Position numbers and translations under genes: made by a program | Part shown: positions 5,576 to 6,577 of the stretch, one piece after another | Position numbering within the stretch: position 1 is the first letter of the stretch | Layout of the letters: every line of letters begins with the position of its first letter | Notes under the pieces: model-generated | Seen by the model: only the letters and a program-made list of their open reading frames with translations | The model's database searches: none | What the model was told of the DNA's origin: nothing | Assembly (NCBI GenBank): GCA_016282215.1 | Contig: JAEEKC010000035.1 | Location: 1-6,577 of the forward strand | Direction: 5' to 3' | DNA from: Lachnospiraceae bacterium | Lineage (GTDB): Bacteria; Bacillota; Clostridia; Lachnospirales; Lachnospiraceae | DNA: 6,577 nucleotides

Positions 5576-6577
5576 ATGAGCACAGCCACCATGAAAAACA
5601 TGAGCCTTGAAAACATCGCAGCTGCCGTCAGCGGAATCTGGCACGGCCCTGCGGAAAACCTGAAGAAACAGGTGACCGGCGTTACACTGGATTCCAGGCA
5701 GATCGAAGAGGGCGGCCTCTTTTTTGCCACAAAGGGAGAGCGGACCAACGGCCATAAATATCTTCCCATGATCTATGAAAAAGGCGCACTCTGCGCCATC
5801 GTGGAGCGGGATCTGGAAGAGGCGGATCTTCCGCAGGGAATGAAAATCGAAGAGGTTTCCTATATCAAGGTGACGGACAGTTTTGCGGCCCTTCGCCATC
5901 TGGCAGCCTGGTACCGTATGCAGCTTGACGTGAAGGTGGTGGGCATTACCGGCAGCGTGGGAAAGACCAGCACCAAGGAAATGGTGGCCTCAGTCCTTTC
6001 GCAGAAATATAAGGTATTAAAAACGGAAGGAAACTTCAATAATGCGGTGGGACTTCCGCTTACGGTTTTCCGCCTGCGGGAAGAAGACGAAGTGGCGGTC
6101 CTTGAGATGGGGATCAGCGAATTCGGAGAAATGAGCGTGCTGGCGGCTATAGCCAGACCGGATGTGGCATTGATCACCAACATCGGACAGTGCCATCTGG
6201 AAAACCTCGGGACAAGGGACGGCATCCTGCTTGCGAAAACGGAAATGTTCCATTATCTGAAGGATGGCGGACGCGTGGTCTTAAACGGAAGTGATGATAA
6301 ACTGGTCACGGTCAGTGAGGTAAAAGGAAAAGAGCCAATCTTTTTCAATGATGGCAAGAGCAGTTTTGCTGCGGATATCGAAAGCCGCGGCTTGAAGGGT
6401 ACGGACTGCAAACTGCATACACCGGCCGGTGAGATTGCAGTGCATATTCCCATTCCGGGAGAACACCAGGTGCAAAATGCGCTGGCGGCAGCGGCCGTGG
6501 GGCAAATTCTGGGACTGACCAATGAACAGATCGCCGGCGGCATTGAAAAAGTGCAGTCTTTAGGCGGCCGGAGCAGG
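5576..6577 (+). CDS. murF: UDP-MurNAc-tripeptide--D-alanyl-D-alanine ligase MurF (3' partial)
   Basis: The reading frame is open from the ATG at 5576 to the end of the window: 334 codons of a protein usually about 450-460 long. AAGGAG (5566-5571) lies 4 bases before the ATG; a second in-frame ATG at 5591 is too far from it. MurF is the cytoplasmic Mur ligase that adds D-Ala-D-Ala, made by Ddl, to UDP-MurNAc-tripeptide using ATP. Visible motifs: LDSR (38-41, substrate domain), the P-loop GITGSVGKTSTKE (123-135), GNFNNAVGLPLT (152-163, a MurF hallmark), LEMG with Mg-binding Glu177, TNIGQCHLEN (201-210), Lys221 in LAKTEMF (the position carbamylated in Mur ligases) and PGEHQVQNALAA (294-305). The sequence stops in LGGRSR, at the start of the C-terminal substrate domain. 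No frameshift or stop is present. The order ddl-murF is common in bacterial wall-synthesis operons. Confidence 0.96.
   Translation, partial: MSTATMKNMSLENIAAAVSGIWHGPAENLKKQVTGVTLDSRQIEEGGLFFATKGERTNGHKYLPMIYEKGALCAIVERDLEEADLPQGMKIEEVSYIKVTDSFAALRHLAAWYRMQLDVKVVGITGSVGKTSTKEMVASVLSQKYKVLKTEGNFNNAVGLPLTVFRLREEDEVAVLEMGISEFGEMSVLAAIARPDVALITNIGQCHLENLGTRDGILLAKTEMFHYLKDGGRVVLNGSDDKLVTVSEVKGKEPIFFNDGKSSFAADIESRGLKGTDCKLHTPAGEIAVHIPIPGEHQVQNALAAAAVGQILGLTNEQIAGGIEKVQSLGGRSR

Noticed and set aside
5509..5610. A 33-codon frame starting at ATG 5509 that overlaps the murF start in another frame.
   Set aside because: It has no ribosome binding site, is very rich in Lys, Glu and His as expected of chance AT/A-rich sequence, and overlaps the well-supported MurF N-terminus.

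Overview
The window looks like chromosomal DNA of a Clostridia-type Firmicute, most likely a Lachnospiraceae-like gut anaerobe. This is inference from gene content: a C11 (clostripain) peptidase, an EF-hand protein type common in that group, a Ddl ligase with a long N-terminal insertion, A/G-rich Shine-Dalgarno sites and TATAAT promoters. All five genes lie on the + strand. No RNA gene, insertion sequence, CRISPR array or phage gene was seen.

Layout. (1) Bases 1-894 hold the C-terminal part of a calcium-binding EF-hand-like protein, open at the left edge. A clear intrinsic terminator at 945-981 closes that unit. (2) Bases 895-1173 are a dense regulatory gap: the terminator, an 11-bp direct repeat, an extended -10 promoter and a leader hairpin. 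(3) Bases 1174-2880 encode a membrane-anchored clostripain-family cysteine peptidase with very acidic N- and C-terminal tails. (4) Bases 2971-4308 encode an exported protein with a cellulase-type N-terminal Ig-like domain joined to a short alpha-rich region lacking GH9 catalytic motifs. It has its own promoter. (5) Bases 4421-5458 encode D-alanine--D-alanine ligase (Ddl), again with its own promoter. (6) Bases 5576-6577 encode the first 334 residues of MurF, which runs off the right edge.

How they fit together. Ddl makes the D-Ala-D-Ala dipeptide and MurF attaches it to UDP-MurNAc-tripeptide, so the right half is a peptidoglycan-precursor pair, probably co-transcribed. The GH9-like gene and ddl have separate promoters that match in the -35, the -10 and a TGTGGGGGC box near the start of transcription. 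This suggests common control of an exported unknown and cell-wall precursor synthesis. The clostripain and the GH9-like protein both carry N-terminal export signals. Nothing in the window requires a wholly new system; the most unusual items are the GH9-like apparent pseudoenzyme, the matched promoters and the acidic, tyrosine-rich protease tail.
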